DNA of 42,977 nucleotides from JBBQSN01 sp038213835 (GCA_038213835.1 JBBQSN010000003.1:1-42977), one strand, 5' to 3'. Positions 1 through 9,274 are shown, numbered from the stretch's first letter. Program-made: numbers and translations. The notes: generated by a model not told the origin, from the letters alone.

Positions 1-173
1 TGGCGCTGGTCGGCACCCCCGAGCTCGTGGTCGAGCCCGACGAGCACCTCGAGGAGAACCTCGTCGACGTCACCGACGGCGCGCTCGAGTCCCGCGACGC
101 GCTCGTGCGCACGGTGGACCGGCGGGTCCCGGCGCTGAGGACGATGTCGCTCGAGAACTTCCCGACGTCGTGA
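1..173 (+). CDS. C-terminal fragment of an unidentified protein
   Basis: An open frame enters from the left edge (first full codon at base 3) and ends at TGA 171-173, leaving about 56 residues. The piece is acidic and hydrophilic, with the end LRTMSLENFPTS. I do not recognise the family. A C-terminal tail of a polysaccharide pyruvyl transferase or glycosyltransferase would fit the polysaccharide neighbourhood, but that is a guess from context. It converges on the beta-helix gene, with only 17 bases between the two stops. Confidence 0.5.
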   Translation, partial: ALVGTPELVVEPDEHLEENLVDVTDGALESRDALVRTVDRRVPALRTMSLENFPTS

Positions 174-190
174 CCGGCCCCACGACCCCG

Positions 191-1477
191 TCAGTCGTCG
201 TCGGTGCCGACCTCGGTGTCCTTGAGGTCGGGGACGTCCTCGCCGCCGATCGTCCAGCCGCTCGTCTCGTACGTGGTGGACGCCGAGCTGCTGACCATCG
301 GTCGCTCCGGCCCGCCCTCCTCGAGCGAGATGTCCTCGAGCACCACGTCGGTGATGCCGTCCTCGCGGTCGGTGACCAGGCCGACCTCGCGGCTGGCCGA
401 GGCCCGCGTCCCCGTCACCTCGATGCCGCGGACCACGACGTCGTCGACGGTCTCGTCGTCGGTGCCGTTGAACACCAGGATCGCGCCGTGGTCGATGTCC
501 TCGCCGGTGTTGGCGCCGTCGACCGTGCCGCCGTCGACGAGCACGCCACTGACCCCGGTGGTGTCGAAGCTGCCCTCTGCGGCCACGTAGACGCCGGCCG
601 CGTAGGTGTTCCGGACGTCGATGTCGCTGAAGGTGACGTCCTGGCCACCGACGACGGAGACCCCGCGTCCGCCGCTGCTGCCGTCCACGGTCGGCGAGAC
701 CACCTCGATCCGCGCGCACGGCGCGCCGTCCGGGGCGTACGACACGACCGCCACGCCGTCGTCGCCGACGTCGCGCACGACCGGCTGCAGGACCCGGCCG
801 TCGTGGGCGCCCTGGGTGATGTGGATGCCGTCGGCCTCGGTGCCGCTGACCTGCACGCGGTCGAGCAGGAAGTCCGCCGTCCCGCCGCCGACGTAGACGC
901 CCGCCGCGGCCGACCCCTCGACCCGCACGTCGCTGAGCACGATGCCCGTGTGCCCGTCGAGCCGGAGCCGCTGCTGCTCGTAGGCGTCGAAGCGTCGGGA
1001 GGTCTCCTCGATCGTCAGGGTGAGGTCCTCGATCGCAACCCGGTCGGCCGCCAGCACCAGCGAGGACCGCTCCTCGTCCGTCGCGAGCAGCGTCCCGCCG
1101 CCCGAGAGCACGACGTCCGGCGACCCCAGCGTCAGGACGTCGTCGTGGGCGAAGACCATGCCCTCGGGGAGGACCAGCCGGGTACCGGGCTCGGCGCCGT
1201 CGAAGGCCTCCTGCAGCGCCTCGGTGTCGTCGGTGCGGCCGTCGCCCACCGCGCCGAGGTCGCGCACGTCCACGTCGCGGTCGGTGTCGGGCACCTCGGC
1301 GGCACCACCGCGGTCCCCACCGGCCAGCAGCACCGCCAGGACCACGCCCAGGAGCGCGACCGCCGCCACCGCGACAGCGACGAGCAGGGCAGGCCGCCTG
1401 CGGTCAGCGGCGGACCCGGTCGGTGGATCTGTCGGTGGGACGTCGTCGGTGGGCAGGTGCGGAAAAGTGGTGCTCAT
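191..1477 (-). CDS. membrane-anchored right-handed beta-helix (pectate-lyase-like) protein
   Basis: 428 residues. The start is ATG 1477, with AGGA about 7 bases upstream; the frame is open further upstream but without a better site. A short cytoplasmic N-terminus rich in Pro and Asp is followed by a basic stretch and one membrane segment (about residues 31-53), so the bulk is extracytoplasmic. The outside part begins with VRDLGAVGDGRTDDTEALQ, the typical opening of the Pectate_lyase_3 / beta-helix family, and continues with short Gly- and Val-rich rungs such as GVYVGGG, GIHI and GVSVVGG to the end. Such proteins cleave, epimerise or bind polysaccharide chains; no catalytic residues can be assigned by eye. 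It is divergent from the chain-length/GT/polymerase operon, suggesting it acts on or anchors that polymer. Confidence 0.75.
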   Translation of the reverse strand: MSTTFPHLPTDDVPPTDPPTGSAADRRRPALLVAVAVAAVALLGVVLAVLLAGGDRGGAAEVPDTDRDVDVRDLGAVGDGRTDDTEALQEAFDGAEPGTRLVLPEGMVFAHDDVLTLGSPDVVLSGGGTLLATDEERSSLVLAADRVAIEDLTLTIEETSRRFDAYEQQRLRLDGHTGIVLSDVRVEGSAAAGVYVGGGTADFLLDRVQVSGTEADGIHITQGAHDGRVLQPVVRDVGDDGVAVVSYAPDGAPCARIEVVSPTVDGSSGGRGVSVVGGQDVTFSDIDVRNTYAAGVYVAAEGSFDTTGVSGVLVDGGTVDGANTGEDIDHGAILVFNGTDDETVDDVVVRGIEVTGTRASASREVGLVTDREDGITDVVLEDISLEEGGPERPMVSSSASTTYETSGWTIGGEDVPDLKDTEVGTDDD

Positions 1478-1540
1478 GGGGTCCTGTCGCCGTCGGGGGC
1501 GCTCCACCCGCGAGTGGGAGCGGGGAGGCCTCGTGCTCCT

Positions 1541-1546
1541 TACGAT
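1541..1546 (+). promoter_or_regulatory. candidate -10 box (TACGAT) for the polysaccharide operon
   Basis: TACGAT fits the actinobacterial TANNNT -10 pattern. It lies about 115 bases before the ATG at 1663, in the 185-base divergent interval with the beta-helix gene. I see no convincing -35 box, so this is only a candidate. Confidence 0.35.
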
Positions 1547-1662
1547 GAGCGAGAACACCCCGCGTGGCAAACCGGACGACCGAACCCAGGACGAGTCCCG
1601 GGACCGTCGAGCACGCCGACCACCCAGCCCAGCCCGCACCCCAGCACGGAGGAAGTCCCACG

Positions 1663-3267
1663 ATGACCTGGACCCAGGACGACGCGCTCGCGCGCGAGCA
1701 CGCACCGGTCAGCCGGGGTGCCCGCACCGCCCGGTGGCGACGCTCCGCCGTCGCCGCGCTGGTGGGGGCCGTCGTGCTCGGAGCGCTCGGTGCAGGCGTC
1801 GCCGCGCTCGGCGAGACCCGGGCCAGCGCCTCCGCCCTCGTGCTCAGCTCGCCCGACCCCGCCGCCGTGGAGAACCCGGCCGACCCCGGTTCCGCGCTGG
1901 GCGACCAGGCGGCCCGCAACGCCACCTACCTGGAGACCGAGCTGGTCTACCTCGACGGCAACGACCTCGCGGGCCAGGTCGCCGCGGCCAGCGGCGGCGA
2001 GCAGCCGGAGTTGGGCGCCGCCCGCGTCGGCAGCTCCAACGTGGTGGAGATCACGGCCACCGCAGCGACGGCCGGCGCGGCGCGCACGCAGGCGCAGTCG
2101 GCCGCAGACCTCTACGTGCAGGGGCGCCGCGACCGGCTCGCCACGCGCATCGCCGAGCAGATCGCGGTGGTCGACCAGCAGATCGAGGCCACCAGCACCC
2201 AGGTCGCCGAGCTCGACGCCGTCGTGGTGCAGACCGCCGCGCAGGAGCAGCAGGCCGACACCCTGCGCCAGCAGTACGCCGACCAGCTCCGCGTCAAGGA
2301 CACCCTCACCCGGGCCGCCGGCGACGTGAACCGGATCGCCACGCAGGTGCAGGGCGCCGTGGTGCGCCCCGCGGGCGCGCTGAGCCCGCTGCTCACCGGC
2401 GCCCTCCTCGGTGCCCTCGTCGGGCTCCTGCTCGGCGCCCTGGTCCCGGTGCTGCGCGACGCCACCTCGTCGCGGGTGCGCGACGTCGACGACCTCGCCG
2501 ACCTCGACGTGCCCGTGCTCACCCCCGCCCTGCCAGGCCCGCGGAAGTCGGGTAGCACCGGCGCCGAGCTGCGCCGCGCGGTCCAGCTGCAGGCCCTGCA
2601 GCTCACCGCCGGTGCCGCGGGCGGCGGCAGCCTCGCTGTCGTGGCCGGATCTGCTGGTGCGGGGACGTCCTTCGTCGCCCAGGCGCACGCTCGGCACGCT
2701 GCCCGGCGCGGTCCGACCCTGCTCGTGCGGGCTGCCGGCCCCGGCGCCGGCGACATCACGCTCGGGGTCGTCCCCGACCACGAGGGCCTGACCGAGCTCG
2801 ACCTGCACAGCCGGCCCGAGCTCACCGGCGACGACCTCGTCCGGGCCGCCCAGCGCACCTCCGAGCCCGACCTGCGGGTGCTGTGCCCCGGGCGCGCCAG
2901 CGCGTACCAGGACGTCGACGCCGACACCCTCGCCGCCGTCGTGGCGACCGCCCGCGAGCTCGGCTGGGCCGTCGTCGTCGACGCCCCGGCTCTGGACGTC
3001 TCGGACCTCGGGGTGCGGCTGTCGCGGGTCTGCGACCAGACCGTGCTCGTCGTCGCCGCGCACCGCACGGCCGTCGACGACGTCGCCGTCACCGTGCAGG
3101 TCCTGCAGGCCGACCGGGGCCGGCTGTCCGGGGTGCTGCTCAACCAGCCCCCGCGCCGCTCCCGCAAGGACGCCTCGGCGCCGAGGGGCGACGAGCGCGA
3201 CGAGACCCAGCCGCACGAGGGCGACGACACCGACCTGCTGCCCCAGCCGTCCCGGTCCCGTGCCTGA
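1663..3267 (+). CDS. Wzz/Wzc-like polysaccharide chain-length protein with degenerate P-loop domain
   Basis: 534 residues. The start is ATG 1663, with GGAGGA about 9 bases upstream, in preference to an upstream ATG at 1564 that lacks a ribosome site. Membrane segment 1 is at about residues 27-49. Then comes an extracytoplasmic stretch rich in Ala, Gln and Glu that should form coiled coil (about 140-225), and membrane segment 2 (about 241-264). A cytoplasmic domain follows, resembling bacterial tyrosine-kinase/MinD-type ATPases. The site where Walker A should be reads GSAGAGTS (residues 329-336), so the essential Lys is replaced by Thr. The C-terminus is charged with no tyrosine cluster. It probably sets polymer length or scaffolds the polymerase complex without ATP-driven phosphorylation. 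It overlaps the next gene by 8 bases. Confidence 0.75.
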   Translation: MTWTQDDALAREHAPVSRGARTARWRRSAVAALVGAVVLGALGAGVAALGETRASASALVLSSPDPAAVENPADPGSALGDQAARNATYLETELVYLDGNDLAGQVAAASGGEQPELGAARVGSSNVVEITATAATAGAARTQAQSAADLYVQGRRDRLATRIAEQIAVVDQQIEATSTQVAELDAVVVQTAAQEQQADTLRQQYADQLRVKDTLTRAAGDVNRIATQVQGAVVRPAGALSPLLTGALLGALVGLLLGALVPVLRDATSSRVRDVDDLADLDVPVLTPALPGPRKSGSTGAELRRAVQLQALQLTAGAAGGGSLAVVAGSAGAGTSFVAQAHARHAARRGPTLLVRAAGPGAGDITLGVVPDHEGLTELDLHSRPELTGDDLVRAAQRTSEPDLRVLCPGRASAYQDVDADTLAAVVATARELGWAVVVDAPALDVSDLGVRLSRVCDQTVLVVAAHRTAVDDVAVTVQVLQADRGRLSGVLLNQPPRRSRKDASAPRGDERDETQPHEGDDTDLLPQPSRSRA

Positions 3268-4141
3268 CCGAGCACCCGAGCTCTCGCTCGTCGTCAGCAC
3301 CATCGGTCGACCCGAGGACCTGCGGCGGCTGCTGCGCTCGCTCGAGACCTCGACCGCCGCCGACCGGCTCGAGCTGGTGCTGTGCGACCAGGCCGCGGAC
3401 CGGGCCAGCACCCGGGTGCTCGAGGAGAGCGGCACCGCGATCGTGTGGTCGGCCACCACGTCGGGTCGCGGCGCCTCCCGCGGGCGCAACGCCGGCCTGC
3501 GGATCGCGCGCGCCCCGATCGTCGGCTTCCCCGACGACAACTGCTGGTTCCCGGTCACGACGGCCGAGGACGTCCTCGCGGCGTTCGCGGCCTACCCCGG
3601 CCTGGCCGGTCTCAGCGGGCAGCAGCAGACCCTCGACGGCCGCGGGTCGATGCTGCGCTGGGCACCCACCGCGCGCCCGGTCACCCGGACGAACTTCCTG
3701 CACACCTCGATCATGAGCACGATGTTCTTGCGCCGCGCCGTCATGGACGAGGTGGGCTGGTTCGACGAGGGCGTGGGCGTCGGCGCCGAGGGCTGGTACG
3801 GGGCGGGCGAGGAGTCCGACCTGCTGCTGCGGGTGCTGGACGCCGGTGGCCGGGTCGACTACGTGCCCGACGTGGTCGTGCTCCAGGACGAACCGCGGGA
3901 CGACCGCGACCCGGCGTTCGTCGACAAGATGCTGCGCTACGGCTGCGGCAACGGCCACCTGTGGCGCGTGCACCGGCTGTCCAGGGCCCAGCTCGCCTAC
4001 TACAGCGCACGCAAGGTCGCGGGCCTGGCCGTCCGCACCGCCCGAGGCCGTCCCGACCTGGCCAGGGCCGACCTCGCGTTCCTGCGCGGCACCTGGGCCG
4101 GCCTCACCGACCGGCGCCCGCGCGGGCTCCGGGCCCCGTGA
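3260..4141 (+). CDS. GT2 family glycosyltransferase
   Basis: 293 residues, GTG start overlapping the previous stop, so translationally coupled. The N-terminus ELSLVVSTIGRPEDLRRLL opens a GT-A fold. SRGRNAGL and VGFPDDN (about residues 74-95) follow, the latter being the metal/nucleotide-sugar DxD-like site. A later acidic stretch, GAGEESDLLLRVLDAGG (about 182-198), matches the ED acceptor-side motif of GT2 enzymes. No membrane segments are seen, so it is a cytoplasmic or peripheral enzyme. It should add one sugar to the lipid-linked repeat unit of the polymer whose polymerase is encoded next. Donor and linkage cannot be read from sequence. Confidence 0.85.
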   Translation: MPDRAPELSLVVSTIGRPEDLRRLLRSLETSTAADRLELVLCDQAADRASTRVLEESGTAIVWSATTSGRGASRGRNAGLRIARAPIVGFPDDNCWFPVTTAEDVLAAFAAYPGLAGLSGQQQTLDGRGSMLRWAPTARPVTRTNFLHTSIMSTMFLRRAVMDEVGWFDEGVGVGAEGWYGAGEESDLLLRVLDAGGRVDYVPDVVVLQDEPRDDRDPAFVDKMLRYGCGNGHLWRVHRLSRAQLAYYSARKVAGLAVRTARGRPDLARADLAFLRGTWAGLTDRRPRGLRAP

Positions 4142-5490
4142 CCCCCGCCCCGACCCGGTCGCGGCCCAGCCTGTGGTGGCTGTCGCCCGCCGGGGCGCTC
4201 CTGCTCCTGGTGCCGCCGACCCTGCTGCTGACCGCCTACCTCGACGACGCCGACTTCCGGCTCTTCTACCGCACGGGCAAGGCCGTCACGACGGAGAACC
4301 TGCTGCTCGTGGCCCTCGCGGTGCTGCTGCTCGGCTCGATCGCCACCGTCGTGGCGGCGGTGCCGCAGCGCTCCAGCGGTCCTGGACCCGCCACGGTGCT
4401 GCCGCCCGGTGGTGGGGTCACCACGACGTTGCGCCGGGCGTGCGACGTGCTGTTCGCGCTGACCCTGGTCGGCTACGCGGCGTTCGCCGCCGCCGGGGCG
4501 TCCCGGGGGGTCACCCTGGGCCAGGTGGTCCAGCTGCTGGTCAGCCAGGACAACTACGCGGGGAACCTGAAGGACGAGTTCGCCGGCATCGCCGGCGTGA
4601 CCACCCTGACCCAGGTGGGCATCGCGTTCGTCGTGGTGGCCACCTACGCCCTGCTGCGCCAGCGTGACCGTCGGCTCGTGGTCCAGGTCGTCGTGGTCGT
4701 GCTGCTCTCCCTGGTGCGCTCGTTCGTGAACAGCGAGCGGCTGGCACTGGTCGAGATCGCGGTCCCGGCCGTGGCGATCGTCGCGATGGCGGCACGGCAC
4801 GGCCGGCGACCGCTCGGACGCCTGGCCGCGCGGGCGGCACCGGTGGTGCTCGCCCCGATGCTCTTCGTGCTCTTCGCCGCGTTCGAGTACTCGCGCAGCT
4901 GGACCTTCTTCTCGACCCGGACCGACCAGCCGTTCCCGGTGTTCGCCGCACTGCGGCTGGCCGGCTACTACGCCACCTCCTACAACAACGGCTACCTGCA
5001 GCTGGAGCACGGCACCTACCCCGGGCGGCTGCCGCGCGAGTCGGTGCAGGCGATCTGGGAGGCGCCCGGCATCTCCCAGCTCGGTCTCTACGACCGGCTC
5101 TCGGCGCCTCCCCCGGCTGCGGCGACGGACATCCTGCAGCGCTTCGCGAACCCCGAGTTCAACAACATGGGCGGCATCACCGCGCCCATGGTCGACTTCG
5201 GCGTCGTCGGCGGACTGGTCTACCTCGCCCTGGCCGGCGCCCTGCTCGGCCTGCTGTACCGCGGGTTCCGCAACGGTCACGTGGTCGGCGCGCTGCTCTA
5301 CCCGATCGCCCTCACCGGGCTGCTCGACCTGCCCCGCTACCTCTACTGGGCCCAGGGCCGGGTCGTGCCCGCCGTCGTCTGCCTGCTCGTGGTGGCCGCG
5401 GTGCTCTCGCGCAGCCGGCGCCCGGCACGCCGGGTCGTCAGGACGACGGTGCCGGCTCGTGCGGCCGTGGTCGCCGGGGCCGGCACGTGA
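4138..5490 (+). CDS. Wzy-like O-antigen/oligosaccharide repeat-unit polymerase
   Basis: 450 residues. GTG 4138 overlaps the previous TGA by 4 bases (GTGA). It is a polytopic membrane protein, with about ten hydrophobic segments beginning at residue 12. A long, less hydrophobic loop in the second half (about residues 265-350) holds YYATSYNNGYLQLEHG and FNNMGGITAPMVDFG, the loop position expected for Wzy-type polymerases. Wzy proteins join undecaprenyl-linked repeat units on the outer face of the membrane. Sequence conservation in this family is poor, so the call rests on topology, length and position between a chain-length protein and glycosyltransferases. Confidence 0.7.
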   Translation: MTPAPTRSRPSLWWLSPAGALLLLVPPTLLLTAYLDDADFRLFYRTGKAVTTENLLLVALAVLLLGSIATVVAAVPQRSSGPGPATVLPPGGGVTTTLRRACDVLFALTLVGYAAFAAAGASRGVTLGQVVQLLVSQDNYAGNLKDEFAGIAGVTTLTQVGIAFVVVATYALLRQRDRRLVVQVVVVVLLSLVRSFVNSERLALVEIAVPAVAIVAMAARHGRRPLGRLAARAAPVVLAPMLFVLFAAFEYSRSWTFFSTRTDQPFPVFAALRLAGYYATSYNNGYLQLEHGTYPGRLPRESVQAIWEAPGISQLGLYDRLSAPPPAAATDILQRFANPEFNNMGGITAPMVDFGVVGGLVYLALAGALLGLLYRGFRNGHVVGALLYPIALTGLLDLPRYLYWAQGRVVPAVVCLLVVAAVLSRSRRPARRVVRTTVPARAAVVAGAGT

Positions 5491-6578
5491 GCGGGCCCCG
5501 GCCGCAGTGGCTGCTGATGGCCGGCCACGTCCCGGCCGACGGCACCGGCGGCGGCATCGTCCGGTACACCCTCGAGCTCGCCCGGGGGCTGGTGCGTGGC
5601 GGCGAGGTCGACCTGCACCTGCTCACCGACGCGTCGGCCACCCGGACGCTGCCGGACCTGGTCGGGGGCGGCCGGTCCGTGCCGATGCCGCGCGTGCCCG
5701 GACCCCTGGCCGCGGCCGCCGAGAGGGGCCTGCTCACGCGGGTCCTCGGTGACCGCTACGACGTGGTCCAGGGTGCCAAGCACCTGCTGCCGCGCGGGGT
5801 GCGGGCCCGAGGCGTGCTCACCATCCACGACATGCTCGTGCTCGACCGGCCGCAGGACTTCGGGCGGCTCAAGCGCACCCTGCTGGCCCGCCCCTACCTG
5901 GCCTCCCTGCGGCAGGCGGACACGCTGCTGTGCGTGAGCCAGGCGACCCGAGAGCGACTGTCGCAGTGGGCTCCTCGCGCAGCACAGGATGCCGCTGTGG
6001 TCCCGCTCGCCACGAGCCCGTCGCTGCTCGCCGGCGCGGCGACGCCCGTCCCGCAGCTGGACGGCCGACCGTTCGCCCTGGTCGTCGGGGACGCCTCGGC
6101 GCGCAAGAACCTGCCCGTGGTGCTGGAGGCCTTCACCGACGTGGTGCGCACCCGTCCCGACGCCCGGCTCGCCCAGGTCGGGCCGCCGGCGTGGGGCGTC
6201 AGCAGCTACGGCCCGCACCACGCGGAGCTGCTCGCGAGCGGCCACCTGGTCCAGCTCGAGCGGGTCGAGGACGCCACCCTGCGCTGGTGCTACGAGAACG
6301 CGGCGGTGTCGCTGTCGCCGAGCCTGGTCGAAGGGTTCGGGCTGCCGGCCGCCGAGGCGCTGGACCTCGGCAGCCCGCTCGTCACTTCGCTCGACCCGGC
6401 CCTGGTGGAGGTGAGCGGCGACCGCGCCGAGCACCTGCCCGCCGACGACCCGGCCGCGTGGGCCGCGGCCGTGCTGCGGCACCTCGAGGCGCCCCCGCGC
6501 GAACGCCGGAGGCCAGCGGTCTCACGGACGTGGGACGACGTCGCCGCCGAGACCGTGCAGGCCGTGCTGGGTCGCTGA
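5487..6578 (+). CDS. GT4 family glycosyltransferase
   Basis: 363 residues, GTG start overlapping the polymerase stop by 4 bases. It has a GT-B fold. The N-terminal domain carries a Gly-rich donor-side loop, GTGGGIVRYTLELARGL (residues 15-31), and TIHDMLVLDRP. The C-terminal domain has VVGDASARKNLPVVLEAF and the signature SLVEGFGLPAAEALDLG, which holds the paired glutamates (EX7E) that bind the nucleotide sugar. It is cytoplasmic and probably extends the lipid-linked repeat unit. It is the last gene of the plus-strand operon, and only 4 bases separate its stop from the stop of the convergent GT4 gene, so there is no room for an ordinary terminator. Confidence 0.88.
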   Translation: MSGPRPQWLLMAGHVPADGTGGGIVRYTLELARGLVRGGEVDLHLLTDASATRTLPDLVGGGRSVPMPRVPGPLAAAAERGLLTRVLGDRYDVVQGAKHLLPRGVRARGVLTIHDMLVLDRPQDFGRLKRTLLARPYLASLRQADTLLCVSQATRERLSQWAPRAAQDAAVVPLATSPSLLAGAATPVPQLDGRPFALVVGDASARKNLPVVLEAFTDVVRTRPDARLAQVGPPAWGVSSYGPHHAELLASGHLVQLERVEDATLRWCYENAAVSLSPSLVEGFGLPAAEALDLGSPLVTSLDPALVEVSGDRAEHLPADDPAAWAAAVLRHLEAPPRERRRPAVSRTWDDVAAETVQAVLGR

Positions 6579-6582
6579 CCGG

Positions 6583-7695
6583 TCAGGAACGGCCGAGGAC
6601 GGACCCGACCACGTCGGTCATCTTCTCGCGGAACGCGTGGCGGGAGAACGTCTCTGCGTGCCGGCGCACGACCCGCGGGTCGTACTCGTCGGCGTCGAAC
6701 CGGGACAGCGCGTCGCTCCAGGCTTCCAGCTCGGCCTCACCGGACGGCGGCACGAGGTGACCGGTGACACCGGGCAGGACCGAGTCCCTGGCCCCGCCCT
6801 CCCCGATGGCGACCACGGGGGCGCCGCAGGCCTGGGCCTCGACCGGGACGATGCCGAAGTCCTCGACTCCCGGCATCAGCAGCGCGCGGCAGCGCCGGTA
6901 CAGGTCGCGCAGGTCGTCGTCGCTCACGCGTCCGACGAACCGGGTGTGCGGGCCCGCCAGGGCCTCGACCTGGGCCCGCGAGCGGCCGTCGCCCGCCACG
7001 ACCAGGGGCACCCCGGCGCGGGCTGCGGCGCGGACCGCGAGGTCCGGACGCTTGTACGGCACCATCCGGCCGGCGAGCAGGAAGAAGCCCTCGCGCTCGG
7101 GGGACGGCGCCGGGGTGTAGTACTCGGTGTCGACCGGCGGGTGCACCACCTGGGCGTCACGGCCCCACCAGCGGTGGATCCGGTCGGCGACCTCGGAGGA
7201 GTTGGCCACCAGGGTGTGCACCCCGGCCGCTGCCACGCGGTCGTGCCGACGGAACGCCGCGGCGAACCCGGCCAGGCCGAGCTGGCCCAGCCGGCCACCG
7301 GCCTCGCCCTGGCGCATCTGCGGGTCCCAGACCCAGCGCGCCGGCGAGTGCACGTACGCCACCACGGGGGCGGAGGTGGCGTGCACGACCTGGGTCGCGA
7401 ACGCGTGGTGGCTGGCGATGACGACGTCGGCTGAGGCGGGCACGCGCAGCCGCCGGACGGCGACGGGCAGCGCGGGGAGCAGGTGCGCGTAGGTCGAGCC
7501 GCGCAGCAGCCGACTGAGCGCCGTGGCGCGGACGCGGTGCTCGAGGTCGGCCGGCATCACCCCCGGACGCGCGACCGGGGCGAGCAGGGGGGCGTCCGGC
7601 CAGGTGCGGGCCAGCTGCTCGACGACCGCCTCGGAGCCCGCGAACTCGGTGAAGCGCTCGTGGACGACGACGGCCCTGGGCGTGCTGCCGCTCAC
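6583..7695 (-). CDS. GT4 family glycosyltransferase (WbaZ-like mannosyltransferase type)
   Basis: 370 residues. GTG 7695 overlaps the stop of the priming transferase gene by 4 bases; longer upstream frames are spurious. Its features are FAGSEAVVEQLA near the N-terminus, VAYVHSPARWVWDPQ in the first domain, the donor domain opening LAGRMVPYKRPDLAV, and GVEDFGIVPVEAQACGAPVV with the paired glutamates. This pattern is typical of WbaZ/PimB-like enzymes, often mannosyl- or rhamnosyltransferases, but the donor is not proven. As the partner of the priming enzyme in a two-gene operon, it is a candidate to add the second sugar. Confidence 0.85.
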   Translation of the reverse strand: MSGSTPRAVVVHERFTEFAGSEAVVEQLARTWPDAPLLAPVARPGVMPADLEHRVRATALSRLLRGSTYAHLLPALPVAVRRLRVPASADVVIASHHAFATQVVHATSAPVVAYVHSPARWVWDPQMRQGEAGGRLGQLGLAGFAAAFRRHDRVAAAGVHTLVANSSEVADRIHRWWGRDAQVVHPPVDTEYYTPAPSPEREGFFLLAGRMVPYKRPDLAVRAAARAGVPLVVAGDGRSRAQVEALAGPHTRFVGRVSDDDLRDLYRRCRALLMPGVEDFGIVPVEAQACGAPVVAIGEGGARDSVLPGVTGHLVPPSGEAELEAWSDALSRFDADEYDPRVVRRHAETFSRHAFREKMTDVVGSVLGRS

Positions 7696-9218
7696 GAGCC
7701 CGTCCGGCGGAACACCGCGGCGACCGTCCGCAGGACGATCTTCGCGTCCAGCCAGAGCGACCAGTTCTCGATGTAGTAGTTGTCGATCCGCGCCCGGTCG
7801 GAGATCGAGGTGTCGCCGCGCAGTCCGTAGACGGCGGCCAGGCCGGTCAGGCCGGCTGGCACGCGGTGCCGGCCGGTGTAGCGCGGGATGGTGCTGGAGA
7901 ACTCGTCCACGAAGTGCGGTCGCTCGGGACGCGGACCCACCAGGCTCATGTCGCCGCGCACCACGTTGACCAGCTGCGGGAGCTCGTCCAACGAGGTGGC
8001 CCGGATGACCTTGCCGACCGGACCCATCCGGTCGTCGTTCGAGACGTTCCACAGCGTCGCCGACTCGGACTCGTCGGCCGGGCGCAGGGAGCGGAACTTC
8101 ATCATCGTGAACGACCGGCCGTCCAGGCCCACCCGCTTCTGCCGGAACAGCACGCCCGGGCCGCCCTCCCAGCGCACGGCGGCGGCGACCGCCGCCAGGA
8201 CCGGGAAGATAAACAGCAGGGCGACCGAGGCGATGGCGACGTCCAGGAAGCGCTTGATCCGCCACGACGGGGTGCGGAAGGCGGCCCGGTTCACCCGCAG
8301 CAGGGGCAGGCCCCAGGCCTCGTCCATGTCGGCGTGCACGCTCTGCACCTCGAACAGGCGGGGGACGAAGAAGAACTCGACGTCGAGGCGGTCGCAGGTG
8401 CGCAGCACCTCGACCAGCTCGGACTCGCGCTGCCGGCTGAAGGCCACGACGACGACGTCGACGTCGTTGTCGAGCACGGTGCGGGCCAGCCGGTCCACGC
8501 CGCCCAGCCACGGCACGCTGAGGGCGTCGGGGTCAGCGGGGGCGTCGGTGTCGAGCACGCCGACCGGGTCCAGGCCGAGGTCGGGGTGCTGCTGGAAGCG
8601 CGCGACCAGGTCGCGGCCGACCTCGCCGCCGCCGATCACCAGGGTGCGGTGCACGACCAGGCCACGACGACGCATCACCTTGATCGCCTCGACCGCCACG
8701 GACCGCAGGGCCAGGACGCCCAGGCCGAGCACGGCCGTGCGCAGCACCGGGGCACCGAGCGAGGAGCCGGGCGCGGTCACGAGCACGGCGACGGTGTGCG
8801 CCAGCCCCGCAGCGGCGGCGGCGACCACGGCCACCGGCACCTGGTCCAGACCGGACAGCGTCAGCCGGGCCCGGTAGCCGTGCCGCGCCAGGGACGCGAC
8901 GAGCAGGCCCACGAGCATGATCGCGGCGGGGACGGGGCCGCTCGGCAGCAGCAGGACGGTGAGCACCCAGGCGCCGAGGTCGGCCAGGAGCAGGGCCACG
9001 GGCGTGGTGGTCACACCGGCGAGCCAGCCCCGGCGACGCTCGACCGGCTCGAGGTCGGCCCCGTGCAGCAGGGACGCGTCCGCGGCGTCGCTGCGCACCG
9101 AGACCAGAGGCCGGGCGGCCGTGATCGTGGAGCCGCGGGAGTGGTCGGACGCCGCGCGGTCGCGCAGGTCGATGACGTCGGTCGTGCTGGAGCTGAGGTG
9201 GGACGGGGCGTGCGGCAC
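7692..9218 (-). CDS. undecaprenyl-phosphate sugar-1-phosphate transferase (WbaP/WcaJ type)
   Basis: 508 residues. The start is GTG 9218, with GGAAGGA 7 bases upstream. A disordered first 65 residues precede several hydrophobic segments (about 70-180). A nucleotide-binding-like domain with VIGGGEVGRDLVARF (about 194-208) comes next. The catalytic bacterial sugar transferase domain starts at a re-entrant helix (about 321-349) and carries VLFRQKRVGLDGRSFTMMKF, TSLDELPQLVNVVRGDMSLV and GPRPERPHF. It transfers a sugar-1-phosphate to undecaprenyl phosphate at the inner membrane face, starting repeat-unit synthesis. Length and domain order match polyisoprenyl-phosphate hexose-1-phosphate transferases. 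It is followed by an overlapping GT4. Confidence 0.92.
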   Translation of the reverse strand: MPHAPSHLSSSTTDVIDLRDRAASDHSRGSTITAARPLVSVRSDAADASLLHGADLEPVERRRGWLAGVTTTPVALLLADLGAWVLTVLLLPSGPVPAAIMLVGLLVASLARHGYRARLTLSGLDQVPVAVVAAAAAGLAHTVAVLVTAPGSSLGAPVLRTAVLGLGVLALRSVAVEAIKVMRRRGLVVHRTLVIGGGEVGRDLVARFQQHPDLGLDPVGVLDTDAPADPDALSVPWLGGVDRLARTVLDNDVDVVVVAFSRQRESELVEVLRTCDRLDVEFFFVPRLFEVQSVHADMDEAWGLPLLRVNRAAFRTPSWRIKRFLDVAIASVALLFIFPVLAAVAAAVRWEGGPGVLFRQKRVGLDGRSFTMMKFRSLRPADESESATLWNVSNDDRMGPVGKVIRATSLDELPQLVNVVRGDMSLVGPRPERPHFVDEFSSTIPRYTGRHRVPAGLTGLAAVYGLRGDTSISDRARIDNYYIENWSLWLDAKIVLRTVAAVFRRTGS

Positions 9219-9274
9219 GGAGCGTCCTTCCGGGGAGGGTCGTCGTCGGCGGCCGCGTGGTCTGGACGGCTCTG

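Noticed and set aside
738..750. GTACGACACG-like matches to the whiB motif inside genes
   Set aside because: They encode Tyr-Asp-Thr in coding sequence and match only part of the motif; probably codon usage.
170..1666. Long plus-strand ORF of 498 codons opposite the beta-helix gene
   Set aside because: It is rich in Arg, Asp and His with no family signal; the minus strand encodes a clear beta-helix protein. It is an antisense shadow of GC-rich DNA.
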